From NCBI RefSeq assembly GCF_020179425.1, contig NZ_JAILYM010000003.1, positions 124,001 to 188,000 on the forward strand: DNA of 64,000 bases. The letters are read 5' to 3'. This DNA comes from Novosphingobium percolationis. GTDB taxonomy: Bacteria; Pseudomonadota; Alphaproteobacteria; Sphingomonadales; Sphingomonadaceae. A program made the translations under genes and the position numbers. Positions 24,320-32,416 of this stretch are shown one piece after another (positions within the stretch are counted from its first letter, which is position 1; each line of letters begins with the position of its first letter). Under the pieces are notes generated by a model. That model made no database searches. It saw only the letters and a list, made by a program, of their open reading frames with translations, and was not told where the DNA came from.

Positions 24320-24830
24320 GACCGTCGCGTACCAGCTTCTTCACGCGCAAGTGCCCGTTCTGATCGCGCACGTATTCATGGCAGGTTGCGATCGAATCCT
24401 CGAGGAAGCGCGTCATCTGCTGCCAACCCTGATCGCTCAGGCGGATAAAGCTGGCGCGTCCGTCGCTGAGATCGGGCGTGCGTTCGACCAGGTGCCGTGC
24501 TTCGAGATTGGCGATCCAGCGTAGCCCCGTCGACGTGGAATGCGAGGCCACGCGGCAGGCGCTGGTGATGCGCACCGAGCGGTTCTCGGCTTCGGCGATG
24601 TAGAGATCGAGCAGGACGTCCCAGGCCGGATCGCGGAACAGGTCCTTGGGCAGGAAACGCTCGCGGCGCCGGCGCGCGCTGTAGTGTTCGAGCGCCCACA
24701 GCGCCAGGTCCGACAGCACCCCGCGAGGGCGAGACGCGGGCCCTGCGTAAGAGTTGGGCAAGTGTGCGTCCGAATAGTCGCGATCGAGCACGTCGAAGGC
24801 GTCGGCGATCATGAGTGCGGATTCAACCAT
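24312..24830 (-). CDS. MarR-like winged-helix regulator
   Basis: Protein of 172 residues with a winged-helix core. The segment DLYIAEAENRSVRITSACRV, followed by ASHSTSTGLRWIANLEARHLVERT and DGRASFIRLSDQG, matches the recognition helix and wing of MarR-type repressors. The N-terminal 60 residues are not typical for MarR and include LSDLALWALEHYSARRRRERF. This resembles a group in sphingomonads with an extended N-terminus whose role is unknown. The ATG at 24830 is preferred; another frame start at 24860 is possible. Its 3' end overlaps a 43-codon gene, and its promoter must lie in the AT-rich region upstream. Confidence 0.75.
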   Translation of the reverse strand: MVESALMIADAFDVLDRDYSDAHLPNSYAGPASRPRGVLSDLALWALEHYSARRRRERFLPKDLFRDPAWDVLLDLYIAEAENRSVRITSACRVASHSTSTGLRWIANLEARHLVERTPDLSDGRASFIRLSDQGWQQMTRFLEDSIATCHEYVRDQNGHLRVKKLVRDGRA

Positions 24831-25263
24831 CGCTAAGTTAACCCCCCGATAACAAAGCATTGCTTCGTTCTCGCGGTGCGTTCAGTCAATGCAACCGATG
24901 GATGGCGGATATGATCCGACAATCTATTGGGGTAGTCGTTCGGTTTACGACGTGTGATTTATGGGGATTAACATGTATAAATCAAAAATTCATTATTTAT
25001 AGTAATTTACACTTTTGTGTCAGGCATTTTCAGTGGCTTGGTGCTGCATGGCGCGCTACCAGTATAGCCAAATTGGTGAGTGCCAGATTGGCCGAGATGG
25101 CCAACACTACGTGCATTCCGCAAGCGCCATGTCGGCCATGGCGGCCATGGCGGCCACGACGTCGTAGTCTGGGGGACCGACCGGTGGATTTACTCAAGAT
25201 AGCGCTGCAACGGTCGAAAGCGGGGGCTGCGCCGGCTTCGCCGTCGCGCGCCGATGGTGCCCG
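24831..25263. other. AT-rich gene-poor region
   Basis: This 433-base stretch differs from the rest of the window. Roughly 24940-25045 is about 70% A+T, with runs such as ATTCATTATTTATAG, which suits a promoter region or imported DNA. Two short plus-strand frames occur: 25048-25167 (39 codons, MARYQYSQIGECQ then SAMSAMAAMAATTS) and a GTG frame 25184-25267 (27 codons) whose stop overlaps the next small gene. Neither has clear coding bias. A 9-base unit (ATGKCGGCC) is repeated three times at 25129-25155. Confidence 0.5.
25129..25155 (+). repeat. 9-base tandem repeat
   Basis: ATGTCGGCC is followed by two copies of ATGGCGGCC. In the 39-codon frame this encodes M-S-A, M-A-A, M-A-A. It is short and may be chance slippage. 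Confidence 0.6.
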
Positions 25264-25434
25264 ATGATGACCAACATCTGGCTCAAGGTCTGCGTCTCGG
25301 TCCTTGCCGGATCAGCGCTGCTCGCCGCGTCCAGCCTTGCACTGCTGGCGCGGCGCGCGATCGGCGCGGCCGAGATGGCGGCACACGCGTCGTCGGGCTG
25401 CGGGCCGTTGATCCCCGTCCCGATGTCCGGCTAG
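25264..25434 (+). CDS. small 56-residue membrane protein
   Basis: An ATG pair at 25264/25267 opens a frame of 56 codons. A hydrophobic segment (about residues 5-30, LKVCVSVLAGSALLAASSLA) is followed by a short tail ending SSGCGPLIPVPMSG. Nearly all codons end in G or C, as in real genes here, although the ribosome-binding site is weak. The ATG overlaps the stop of a 27-codon GTG frame (ATGATGA), which could couple translation. It converges on the TlpA lipoprotein gene with 17 bases between. No family recognised. Confidence 0.4.
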   Translation: MMTNIWLKVCVSVLAGSALLAASSLALLARRAIGAAEMAAHASSGCGPLIPVPMSG

Positions 25435-25451
25435 GGCGACCTGCGCCAGGC

Positions 25452-26063
25452 CTACCGCCCCAGCGTGTCGGCCAGCAGCGCGCTGGTGCGCGGGCCCGCC
25501 CAGTCGTGCGCGCCGATCATGCGCCACACTTCTCGGCCCTTGGCGTCATAGAGCACGCTGGTCGGCAGCAGGCCGGTATTGTAATGGAATCCCAACTGGT
25601 TCTCCGGGTCCAGCCAGGGCTCCAGATGCGCGAACTTCTTGCTGGAGAACAGCGCCTTCACCTTCTCTGGCTGGCCCATGTCCTGCGACACGGTGACAAC
25701 GCGCAGCTTGCCCGCATGGCTGGCGGCCAGCTGGTCGAGCATCGGCATCTCCAGCACGCATGGCCCGCACCATGTCGCCCACAGGTTGATCAGCACCGGC
25801 TGGCCTTTCAGGTCCGCGCTGCGCAGCGTCTTGCCGTTGACGTCCTGAAACGCGAAATCCGGCATCGCCGCGCCGCGATTGGCGATGTCGAGCGTGCCGT
25901 TGAAGCCCTTGTGGTCGCTCTCGGTGTCGTTCTGTGCGGTTTCGGTGCCGCTGGCCGCGCTCTGCGGTTGCGCGTTTTCCGGGCTTTGCCTATCGCACGC
26001 GGCAATCCCCAGCATCAGGGGAAGCAGCAGCAAGACAGGCGGACGTAGCGAGATGAGCGGCAA
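25452..26063 (-). CDS. TlpA-family lipoprotein thiol:disulfide reductase
   Basis: Membrane-anchored periplasmic thioredoxin-like protein of about 203 residues. Starting at TTG 26063, which has GGAG six bases upstream, the sequence has a short signal with lipobox GIAAC (Cys23), a flexible Ser/Gln/Asp-rich linker, then the thioredoxin fold with WCGPC (98-102) and LLPTSVLYD as the cis-Pro loop. This family often reduces apocytochrome c or other periplasmic cysteines. The start lies inside the divergent argH gene, so the 5' ends overlap by 11 bases. The domain call is firm; the start is less so. Confidence 0.85.
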   Translation of the reverse strand: MPLISLRPPVLLLLPLMLGIAACDRQSPENAQPQSAASGTETAQNDTESDHKGFNGTLDIANRGAAMPDFAFQDVNGKTLRSADLKGQPVLINLWATWCGPCVLEMPMLDQLAASHAGKLRVVTVSQDMGQPEKVKALFSSKKFAHLEPWLDPENQLGFHYNTGLLPTSVLYDAKGREVWRMIGAHDWAGPRTSALLADTLGR

Positions 26064-27456
26064 TTCAGGCTCCAACCAGATGTGGGGCGGGCGCTTCGCC
26101 GCCGGCCCTTCGGCCATCATGCGCGAGATTAACGCCTCGATTCCCTTCGACAAGGCGCTGTGGCGGCAGGACATCGCCGCGTCAAAGGCCCATGTGGGAA
26201 TGCTGGCGGCGCAAGGCATCGTTTCGGCCGAGGACGCGGCGCTGATCGCAGGCGGGCTGGATCAGGTCGCCGCCGAATACGAAGCCAGCGGAGTCCCGGA
26301 AAACTGGGATCTCGAAGACATCCACATGACCACCGAAAGCCGCCTTGCCGAACTGATCGGCCCTGCGGCGGGGCGCCTGCACACCGCGCGCAGCCGCAAC
26401 GACCAGGTGGCGACCGACTTCCGCCTGTGGGTGCGCGATGCGATTGACCAGGCCGATGAAGGGCTGCGCCAGTTGCAGACCGCGCTGGTCACCCGCGCGG
26501 GCGAACACGCCGACAGCATCATGCCCGGCTTCACCCACCTGCAGACTGCGCAGCCGGTCACGCTGGGCCACCACCTGATGGCCTATTACGAGATGAGCGG
26601 CCGCGATCGCTCCCGCTTTGCCGCTGCGCGAACGCGTATGAACCGCAGCCCGTTGGGTGCCGCAGCGCTGGCCGGAACCGGCTTTCCCATCGATCGCTTC
26701 CGCACCGCCGAGGCGCTGGGCTTCGACGGGCCTACCGACAACAGCCTCGATTCGGTGTCCGACCGCGATTTCGCGCTCGATTACCTGATGGCCGCGGCGC
26801 AATGCTCGCTGCACCTCTCGCGCTTGGCCGAAGAGTTCATCATCTGGGCGAGCCAGCCCTTCGGTTTCGTCACCTTGCCCGACAGCCTGTCGACCGGCAG
26901 CTCGATCATGCCGCAGAAGAAGAACCCCGATGCCGCCGAACTGGTGCGCGGTCATTCGGGCCGGATCGTGGGTTGCCTGACCAGCCTGATGATCACCATG
27001 AAGGGCCTGCCGCTCGCCTATTCGAAGGACATGCAGGACGACAAGCCGCCCGTGTTCGAAGCCGCCAGCCTGCTTGCGCTGTCGATCGCGGCGATGACCG
27101 GCATGGTGGCTGAAGCAACGTTCCGCACGCAGCGCATGCGCGCCGCCGCCGAACTGGGCTATGCCACGGCCACCGACCTTGCCGACTGGCTGGTGCGGCA
27201 GGCGAACATCCCCTTCCGCGAAGCGCACCACATCACCGGTAGCGCGGTGAAGCTGGCTGAAAGCCGGGGCGTGGCGCTCGACCAGCTGCCGCTTGAAGAC
27301 CTTCAGGCGATCGACGCGCGCATCGATGACCGCGTCTATGCCGCGCTGTCGGTCGAAGCGAGCGTGGCCGCGCGCGCCAGCCATGGCGGAACCGCGCCGG
27401 TCGAGGTAAGGAAGCGCGTGGCCGAAGCGCGCATGGCGCTGGGGCTGGAGGACTGA
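26053..27456 (+). CDS. argH: argininosuccinate lyase
   Basis: Last enzyme of arginine biosynthesis, splitting argininosuccinate to arginine and fumarate. The 467 residues match the family. The fumarase-superfamily signature [15 protein letters not shown] holds the catalytic Ser, and the N-terminal [20 protein letters not shown] and [10 protein letters not shown] are all present. The ATG at 26053 precedes [15 protein letters not shown] and lies in the start region of the divergent TlpA gene. The downstream lipoprotein and lysA genes follow closely, an order common in proteobacteria. Confidence 0.96.
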   Translation: MSGNSGSNQMWGGRFAAGPSAIMREINASIPFDKALWRQDIAASKAHVGMLAAQGIVSAEDAALIAGGLDQVAAEYEASGVPENWDLEDIHMTTESRLAELIGPAAGRLHTARSRNDQVATDFRLWVRDAIDQADEGLRQLQTALVTRAGEHADSIMPGFTHLQTAQPVTLGHHLMAYYEMSGRDRSRFAAARTRMNRSPLGAAALAGTGFPIDRFRTAEALGFDGPTDNSLDSVSDRDFALDYLMAAAQCSLHLSRLAEEFIIWASQPFGFVTLPDSLSTGSSIMPQKKNPDAAELVRGHSGRIVGCLTSLMITMKGLPLAYSKDMQDDKPPVFEAASLLALSIAAMTGMVAEATFRTQRMRAAAELGYATATDLADWLVRQANIPFREAHHITGSAVKLAESRGVALDQLPLEDLQAIDARIDDRVYAALSVEASVAARASHGGTAPVEVRKRVAEARMALGLED

Positions 27457-27460
27457 CGTC

Positions 27461-27712
27461 TTGACCGTTGCGCGCTCTTTTCTGGTTCTGGCCGTCATGG
27501 CGACGGCATTGTCCGCCTGTGGCAACCGGCGCGCGCTGAAACCCGTGGCCGGGCAGGCGCTGCCGCCGGCACCCTATGGTCGCGAGGTCAAACCCGACGC
27601 GGACGATCTGCTGCAGGTGCCGGTGCAGGCCAAACCCGAACGCAGCGTCGAGCTGCGCAGCCGCTCGCAGGACCGGGACGACGATCCCTTCAACCTGCCG
27701 CCCCAAGACTGA
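27461..27712 (+). CDS. small lipoprotein between argH and lysA (LptM-like position)
   Basis: Lipoprotein of 83 residues starting with TTG at 27461, four bases after the argH stop, with GGAGG nine bases upstream. The signal sequence ends in the lipobox LSAC; the mature protein begins CGNRRALKPVAGQALPPAPYG and continues in a disordered, charged tail. Small lipoproteins with a CG-x-K-x-P-type start in front of dapF or lysA include LptM, which helps assembly of the LPS translocon. Position and N-terminus suggest the same role, but the similarity is weak. Confidence 0.75.
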   Translation: MTVARSFLVLAVMATALSACGNRRALKPVAGQALPPAPYGREVKPDADDLLQVPVQAKPERSVELRSRSQDRDDDPFNLPPQD

Positions 27713-27731
27713 TTTACTTCAAGGTTTCCCA

Positions 27732-28991
27732 ATGGATCACTTTCACTATGTCGGCGGCGTCCTCCATGCCGAGGACGTGCCGTTGCCGTTGATCGCTGCC
27801 GAAGTCGGCACGCCGGTCTATGTCTATTCGCGCGCCACGCTGACGCGCCACGCCCGTGTGTTCCGCGATGCGCTGTCGATCCTGCCTGCCGCGCGCATCG
27901 CGTTTGCGGTCAAGTCGAACCCCAACCTTGCCGTGCTCAAGGTGCTGGCCGCCGAAGGCTATGGCGCCGACGTTGTTTCGGTGGGCGAGCTGGAGCGCGC
28001 GCTGGCTGCAGGCATGGCCCCGGACAGCATCGTCTTTTCGGGCGTGGGCAAGACCGAGGCGGAAATGCGCCGCGCGCTGCAGGCCGGCTGCGGCCAGTTC
28101 AACCTCGAAAGCGAGGAAGAAGGGCTGGAACTGGCCGAGATCGCGCGCGAACTGGGCCTGACCGCGCGCTGCGCGCTGCGCGTCAATCCCGATGTTGATG
28201 CGGGCACGCATGGCAAGATCTCGACCGGCAAGGCTGAGAACAAGTTCGGTGTCCCCTATGACCGCGCCGCTGCGATCTATGCGCGTCTGGCCGGGACCGA
28301 AGGTTTGCAGATGCGCGCGCTGGCGCTGCACATCGGCAGCCAGCTCTCGAAGCTGGATCCGCTGGAAGCCGCTTTCACCAAGGTCGGCGTCCTGATGAAG
28401 TCCATTCGCGCGGCGGGCCATGCGGTCACGCACATGGACCTCGGCGGCGGCGTGGGCGTGCCGTACAAGGCGGGCGAGGTGTTCCCGCAGCCGGAAGAAT
28501 ACGCCGCGATGGTGGCGCGCGTCACCGCCGACTGGGGCGTGACGCTGATGTTCGAACCGGGCCGCGTCATCACCGGCAACACCGGCGTGCTCGTCACGCA
28601 GGTGGTCCGCGTGAAGGAAGGCGTAGGCCACCCCTGGGTGGTGGTCGACGCCGCGATGAACGACCTTGCGCGGCCTGCGCTCTACGACGCCTGGCACGAT
28701 TTCGCCGCCGTAGCACCGAATGGTGCGAAGATGACCGCCAACATCGTCGGTCCGATCTGCGAATCGAGCGATACCTTCGCCATGGCGCGCGACATCGACC
28801 AGGTCGCGCGCGGGGATCTCGCCGTGTTCCGCACCGCCGGCGCTTATGGCGCAACGATGGCCAACACCTACAACTCGCGGCCGCTGGTGCCTGAAGTCAT
28901 GGTCGATGGCGCGAAGTGGGCCGTTGTGGCCGATCGCATCGAACCCGCCACCATCCTGTCCGCCGAACGCGTGCCGGACTGGCTCGCCTGA
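27732..28991 (+). CDS. lysA: diaminopimelate decarboxylase
   Basis: PLP enzyme that makes lysine from meso-diaminopimelate. The 419 residues show the alanine-racemase-type barrel with the PLP lysine in FAVKSNPN, HIGSQLSKL, the phosphate-binding GGGVGV, and the active-site CESSDTF from the partner subunit. The ATG at 27732 follows AAGG. Its stop overlaps the next start by one base (TGATG), so it is translationally linked to the siroheme gene. Typical length and sequence. Confidence 0.96.
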   Translation: MDHFHYVGGVLHAEDVPLPLIAAEVGTPVYVYSRATLTRHARVFRDALSILPAARIAFAVKSNPNLAVLKVLAAEGYGADVVSVGELERALAAGMAPDSIVFSGVGKTEAEMRRALQAGCGQFNLESEEEGLELAEIARELGLTARCALRVNPDVDAGTHGKISTGKAENKFGVPYDRAAAIYARLAGTEGLQMRALALHIGSQLSKLDPLEAAFTKVGVLMKSIRAAGHAVTHMDLGGGVGVPYKAGEVFPQPEEYAAMVARVTADWGVTLMFEPGRVITGNTGVLVTQVVRVKEGVGHPWVVVDAAMNDLARPALYDAWHDFAAVAPNGAKMTANIVGPICESSDTFAMARDIDQVARGDLAVFRTAGAYGATMANTYNSRPLVPEVMVDGAKWAVVADRIEPATILSAERVPDWLA

Positions 28992-29764
28992 TGCTTGCCA
29001 GCCTCCCCCTGTTCCACCGCCTTGCCGGCCAGCCGGTGATCGTGCTGGGGCAGGGCGAGGCCGCAGATGCCAAGCGCCGCCTCGTCGAACGCGCCGGGGC
29101 GCTGGTGCTGGACGACCTCGCCGAAGGCATCGACAAGGGCGCCCGCCTCGCCTTCATCGCGCACGAGGACGAGGGCAGCGCGCAGGCCGACGCCATTCGC
29201 GCGCGCTGCGCCGGGCTGCTGGTCAACGTGGTCGACCGCCCCGCGCTGTGCGATTTCACCACGCCTTCGATCGTCGATCGCAACCCGGTGATCATCGCCG
29301 TGGGCACGGCGGGCGCGTCCGCCGGGCTGGCAAAAGCGTTGCGCCTGCGGCTGGAACGCCTGCTCCCGCAAGGGCTGGGCGCGCTCGCGCAAGCCCTGTT
29401 CGACGCCCGCGCCGCGCTGAAAGCCCGATTCCCCACCGGCAGCGACCGCCGCCGCGCGCTCGACGCAGCGCTGGAAGAGGGCGGCGCGCTCGACCCGTTC
29501 CGCGAGTCCGCAGACGATGCCGTGCCTCGCTGGCTGGAAGGCGCGGACAAGGGGAACGTCGCGCATCATGTCGTCACGCTGCGCAGCCTTGATCCCGATG
29601 ACCTGACCTTGCGTGAAGCCCGCTTGCTCGGTCAAGCGGATGCGCTGATTGCCCCGCCGGGCGTTCCGCAAGACTTGCTGGCGCGGGCGCGGGCGGATGC
29701 GGCGCGGCTGCCGGTAGGGGCTGCGTCAGAAGGCTTGACCGTCGAACTGCGCTTGCCGGAATAA
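28991..29764 (+). CDS. precorrin-2 dehydrogenase / sirohydrochlorin ferrochelatase (CysG N-terminal type)
   Basis: Protein of 257 residues corresponding to the N-terminal half of CysG or to Met8p/CysG-B, which oxidises precorrin-2 and inserts iron to give siroheme for sulfite and nitrite reductases. The Rossmann segment PVIVLGQGEAADAKRRLVERAG, VNVVDRPALCDFTTPSIVDR and the site VGTAGASAGLAKALR are recognisable. The uroporphyrinogen methyltransferase half is absent. The start overlaps the lysA stop by one base. The C-terminal 100 residues are more divergent. Confidence 0.82.
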   Translation: MLASLPLFHRLAGQPVIVLGQGEAADAKRRLVERAGALVLDDLAEGIDKGARLAFIAHEDEGSAQADAIRARCAGLLVNVVDRPALCDFTTPSIVDRNPVIIAVGTAGASAGLAKALRLRLERLLPQGLGALAQALFDARAALKARFPTGSDRRRALDAALEEGGALDPFRESADDAVPRWLEGADKGNVAHHVVTLRSLDPDDLTLREARLLGQADALIAPPGVPQDLLARARADAARLPVGAASEGLTVELRLPE

Positions 29765-29796
29765 CCCGTTTCTTGCTGCATGAGGTAGAGGGCCAT

Positions 29797-29820
29797 GTGA
29801 AGCCTGGTGGTAGGCTTCAC
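29797..29820. terminator. hairpin between convergent genes
   Basis: GTGAAGCCT and AGGCTTCAC form a perfect 9-base stem with a 6-base loop, between the siroheme gene and the convergent thioesterase gene. No clear T-run follows, but the symmetry and position suggest a shared transcription end. Confidence 0.5.
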
Positions 29821-29854
29821 GCCTTATCGCCTTCAATGTCGTGGTGGCCGCCCC

Positions 29855-30265
29855 CTACCCCTCGCTGCCCTTCTTCGGCGCGATCAGGAAGTTCATCCAG
29901 CAACTGGCCACCGGCTTGGTCCGATCGGCTTGCCAGGCTTCTACCCGCACGTTCGCCACGCGCCGCCCCGCGCGCACCACTTCGCCATAGGCGAAGATGC
30001 GTTCGGGCAAACCGCTGCGCAGGTATTCGATGCTGATGTTGACCGGCTTCAACCGCACCGTGGCGTCGATGCCCTCGCGCTCCAGATGCGCGTGGAGCGT
30101 TGCAAAGCCCGCCATTTCGAGCAGGCCCCCGATCGCGCCGCCATGCAGGAAGCCGGGCCGCCCGGTGTTGCGCTCGGAAAAGTCCATCGCGATGACCGGC
30201 GCGCCGTCTTCGTCGTGGTCGGTGAACATGCCCATCGACAGGGCATAGGGAGGCAGCGCCACCAT
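29855..30265 (-). CDS. PaaI-type hotdog thioesterase
   Basis: Hotdog-fold protein of 136 residues of the PaaI/YbgC-like thioesterase group, probably hydrolysing acyl- or aryl-CoA thioesters in the cytosol. The motif FLHGGAIGGLLEMAG contains the HGG signature. The ATG overlaps the stop of the upstream thioesterase gene by one base (TGATG). The two adjacent hotdog genes may form a heteromeric enzyme or have distinct substrates; sequence alone does not tell. Confidence 0.85.
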   Translation of the reverse strand: MVALPPYALSMGMFTDHDEDGAPVIAMDFSERNTGRPGFLHGGAIGGLLEMAGFATLHAHLEREGIDATVRLKPVNISIEYLRSGLPERIFAYGEVVRAGRRVANVRVEAWQADRTKPVASCWMNFLIAPKKGSEG

Positions 30266-30756
30266 CACTTCACCTTCATGAATTGGGGGGCCTGCACCAG
30301 CATGAAGATCCCGGCGGCATGCGCGACCGGGTCGGTCGGGTCACCATCGTGCGCAATGCCGCGCACGAACGCCATCGAGCGCGTCGTCTGGTAGCATTCC
30401 GCGCGCGCCACGATGGTACGGCCCGGTACGGCGGCGCGCACGTAATCGATGCGCAAGTCGAGCGTCACCTGCGGGCGGAACTTCTTCATCCGGGTCGAGG
30501 CGGACATCGAGGTCGCGTTGTCGAGCAGGCTGATGATCGGGCCCGACGCGAGCACGCCCGTCTCAGGATCGCCGACCAGATCCTCGCGCCAGGGCAGCGC
30601 CAGCTCGATCCAGTCGTCGCCATGCGCGACATAGTTCATGTCCAGAAAGCCGCTGTGCCCGCGCACGTTCATCATCTTCGACCATAGCGAAGGGTCGAAG
30701 TGGTCTGCCTGCAGCATCCGCGCGACTTCGGCGGCGTGTTCTTCGGAGAGTGCCAT
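30265..30756 (-). CDS. PaaI-type hotdog thioesterase (second copy)
   Basis: Hotdog-fold protein of 163 residues. The catalytic region reads VLASGPIISLLDNATSMSAS, where the HGG of its neighbour is replaced by ASG, as in some acyl-CoA thioesterases that use Asp in LLD. The last strands (ARAECYQTTRSMAFVRGIA) complete the fold. The ATG at 30756 follows AGGACAG. A palindromic site lies about 50 bases upstream, just past ruvX, suggesting its own regulated promoter. It overlaps the next hotdog gene. Confidence 0.85.
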   Translation of the reverse strand: MALSEEHAAEVARMLQADHFDPSLWSKMMNVRGHSGFLDMNYVAHGDDWIELALPWREDLVGDPETGVLASGPIISLLDNATSMSASTRMKKFRPQVTLDLRIDYVRAAVPGRTIVARAECYQTTRSMAFVRGIAHDGDPTDPVAHAAGIFMLVQAPQFMKVK

Positions 30757-30796
30757 AGCTTGCTGTCCTGCGCCGCCGCCCGCGCCTTGGCAAGAA

Positions 30797-30814
30797 TTTA
30801 ATCGAACGACTAAA
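30797..30814. promoter_or_regulatory. candidate operator before the thioesterase pair
   Basis: On the minus strand the site reads TTTAGTCGTTCGATTAAA, an 18-base dyad with seven of eight matching positions in each arm. It lies 41 bases before the thioesterase ATG at 30756. The form resembles operators of TetR-family regulators of fatty-acid or CoA-ester genes. The regulator is not adjacent. Confidence 0.45.
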
Positions 30815-30817
30815 TCG

Positions 30818-31285
30818 TTAGAACGCCGCGCCCGCCAGCGCATCGATCGCGCCTTGCAGGATCAGCGCGGCGGCGTGCGAATCGATGCGTTCCGCGCGCT
30901 TGGCGCGGCTGAAGTCCTGCTCGATCATCGCGCGCTCGGCGGCCTGCGTGGTCCAGCGTTCGTCCCACAGCAGGATCGGCAGGCCGAGGTCTTCGAGGTT
31001 GCGCGCCATGGCCCGCGCGCCCTGGCTGCGCGGGCTTTCGCTGCCGTCCATGTTGAGCGGCAGGCCCATGACGATGCCGACCACGCCGCGCTCGGCGATC
31101 AGGTCCTTCAGCACGCCCTTGTCCTGCGTGAACTTGCGCCGGATGATCGTCTTGCCCGCAGTGGCGAAGCGCCAGTCGGTATCGCACAGCGCCACGCCGA
31201 TCGTCTTGGTTCCGGTATCAAGACCCAGCAGCTTGCCGCCTGTGGGCAGGGCATCGCGCAAGTCGCCGACGAAGGTGGTGATCAT
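30818..31285 (-). CDS. ruvX: YqgF/RuvX-family nuclease
   Basis: RNase H-fold protein of 155 residues, the putative Holliday-junction resolvase also implicated in 16S rRNA 5' processing. LLGLDTGTKTIGVALCD carries the first catalytic Asp, VMGLPLNMDGSE the middle motif, LWDERWTT the Glu and DSHAAALILQ the last Asp. The ATG at 31285 overlaps the end of the DUF3089 gene by four bases (ATGA). Typical length. Confidence 0.93.
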   Translation of the reverse strand: MITTFVGDLRDALPTGGKLLGLDTGTKTIGVALCDTDWRFATAGKTIIRRKFTQDKGVLKDLIAERGVVGIVMGLPLNMDGSESPRSQGARAMARNLEDLGLPILLWDERWTTQAAERAMIEQDFSRAKRAERIDSHAAALILQGAIDALAGAAF

Positions 31286-32412
31286 GGCTTCGCCTTCGCG
31301 GTTGCCGCCAGCCACGCCGCCTCGCGCCGCGCGACGTCGGCGCGCAAGTCCGCCCAGAACAGCGGGATGTCATAGACGTGGTAGTTGTTGCCAGGCAGCA
31401 CGAACGGACCCATCTTCGGCGGATCGCCCAGCATCAGCAGGCCCGTCCCGGCATCGCACCGCGCAGGCACGGCACGCGCCACGATGGCACCGCTCTTGAG
31501 ATCGTCTGCCGGAACCATGGCGCCGAGATTGGCCGAAGCGGGCGCGTTTCCGCCTGTCGCGCCGCGCAGGGGGTTGAAGCAGAGCATCGGTTCGATGGTG
31601 CGCTTGCCGCCGCCATCGGGCGTAGGCTGCGCGCGCCATGCATCGAGCATCATCGTCGGGTCGGCGGGTTCGGCAAAGCTCATCCAGCTGGCGACGCAGC
31701 CGGTGCGATCGGGCCGGTCGCAGGCGGGCAGGCCCATTGCGGGCAGGTCGCGCGTGGGCGAAACCGGCCAGCCGATCAGATAGGCCGCAATGATTCGCCT
31801 TTCGAGCGGAGTGCCGCGCACACGATCGCGAATCAGCGTGAGCAGATGGAGCGCGCCCTGGCTGTGCCCGGCCAGCACGATCGGCGCATCCGCCGGGATC
31901 TGGCGGACAAAGGTGGCGAAGGCCTGCTCGACGTCGCCATGCGCGATCTTCAGCGCGCGCTGCGCTTCGGGCCGGTCGGTCAGGAACGCGCCGAACGCGG
32001 CCTGCCGGTAGCGCGGCACATAGACCGCGCCCACGCCGTTGAAGGCGCTGGCCATGCTCTGGACGAAAAGATCGGCGCGGAAACGCGCGTCCTTGTCCTC
32101 GATCGGGCCGTTCCAGTGGTCGCGGGCAAGGTAGCTGGTGGGGTGGACGAAGAAGACATAGGCGCTGCCGACGGCCCCCCGCGCGGCGCCGGAGGGCAGG
32201 TATTGCGCAGGATCGTCCTTCACGCCGGGGCGCGAGATCCACGCATCGGCGCGGTCGTAGAATCCGGCGGGCAGGGCCGGTAGCTGTTCGAAAGCGCTGC
32301 GCGGCACGAAAGCGAAGCGCGTCAGCTCCTTCGACCAGAAGCGCAGCACAAGCGCGGCGGCCAGAACCATCACCACCAGCAGGGCGATTGCGTAGAGAAA
32401 CTTGCGTGCCAT
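31282..32412 (-). CDS. DUF3089 membrane-anchored alpha/beta hydrolase-like protein
   Basis: Protein of 376 residues with one N-terminal membrane helix (about 5-25) and a periplasmic or cytosolic alpha/beta-hydrolase-like domain. The nucleophile elbow reads LAGHSQGALHL. The motifs VFFVHPTSYLARDHWNGP and ICFNPL-like LCFNPLRG match DUF3089. It starts four bases before the end of the AI-2E-type transporter gene upstream and overlaps ruvX downstream, within a long leftward run of genes. The substrate is unknown; lipase or esterase activity is plausible. Confidence 0.85.
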   Translation of the reverse strand: MARKFLYAIALLVVMVLAAALVLRFWSKELTRFAFVPRSAFEQLPALPAGFYDRADAWISRPGVKDDPAQYLPSGAARGAVGSAYVFFVHPTSYLARDHWNGPIEDKDARFRADLFVQSMASAFNGVGAVYVPRYRQAAFGAFLTDRPEAQRALKIAHGDVEQAFATFVRQIPADAPIVLAGHSQGALHLLTLIRDRVRGTPLERRIIAAYLIGWPVSPTRDLPAMGLPACDRPDRTGCVASWMSFAEPADPTMMLDAWRAQPTPDGGGKRTIEPMLCFNPLRGATGGNAPASANLGAMVPADDLKSGAIVARAVPARCDAGTGLLMLGDPPKMGPFVLPGNNYHVYDIPLFWADLRADVARREAAWLAATAKAKP

Positions 32413-32416
32413 TCGA

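Noticed and set aside
25048-25167. 39-codon frame as a ribosomal-peptide (RiPP) precursor
   Set aside because: The MSA/MAA repeat tail is suggestive, but coding bias is only moderate, the ribosome-binding site is weak and no maturation enzyme is nearby. Left as an observation only.
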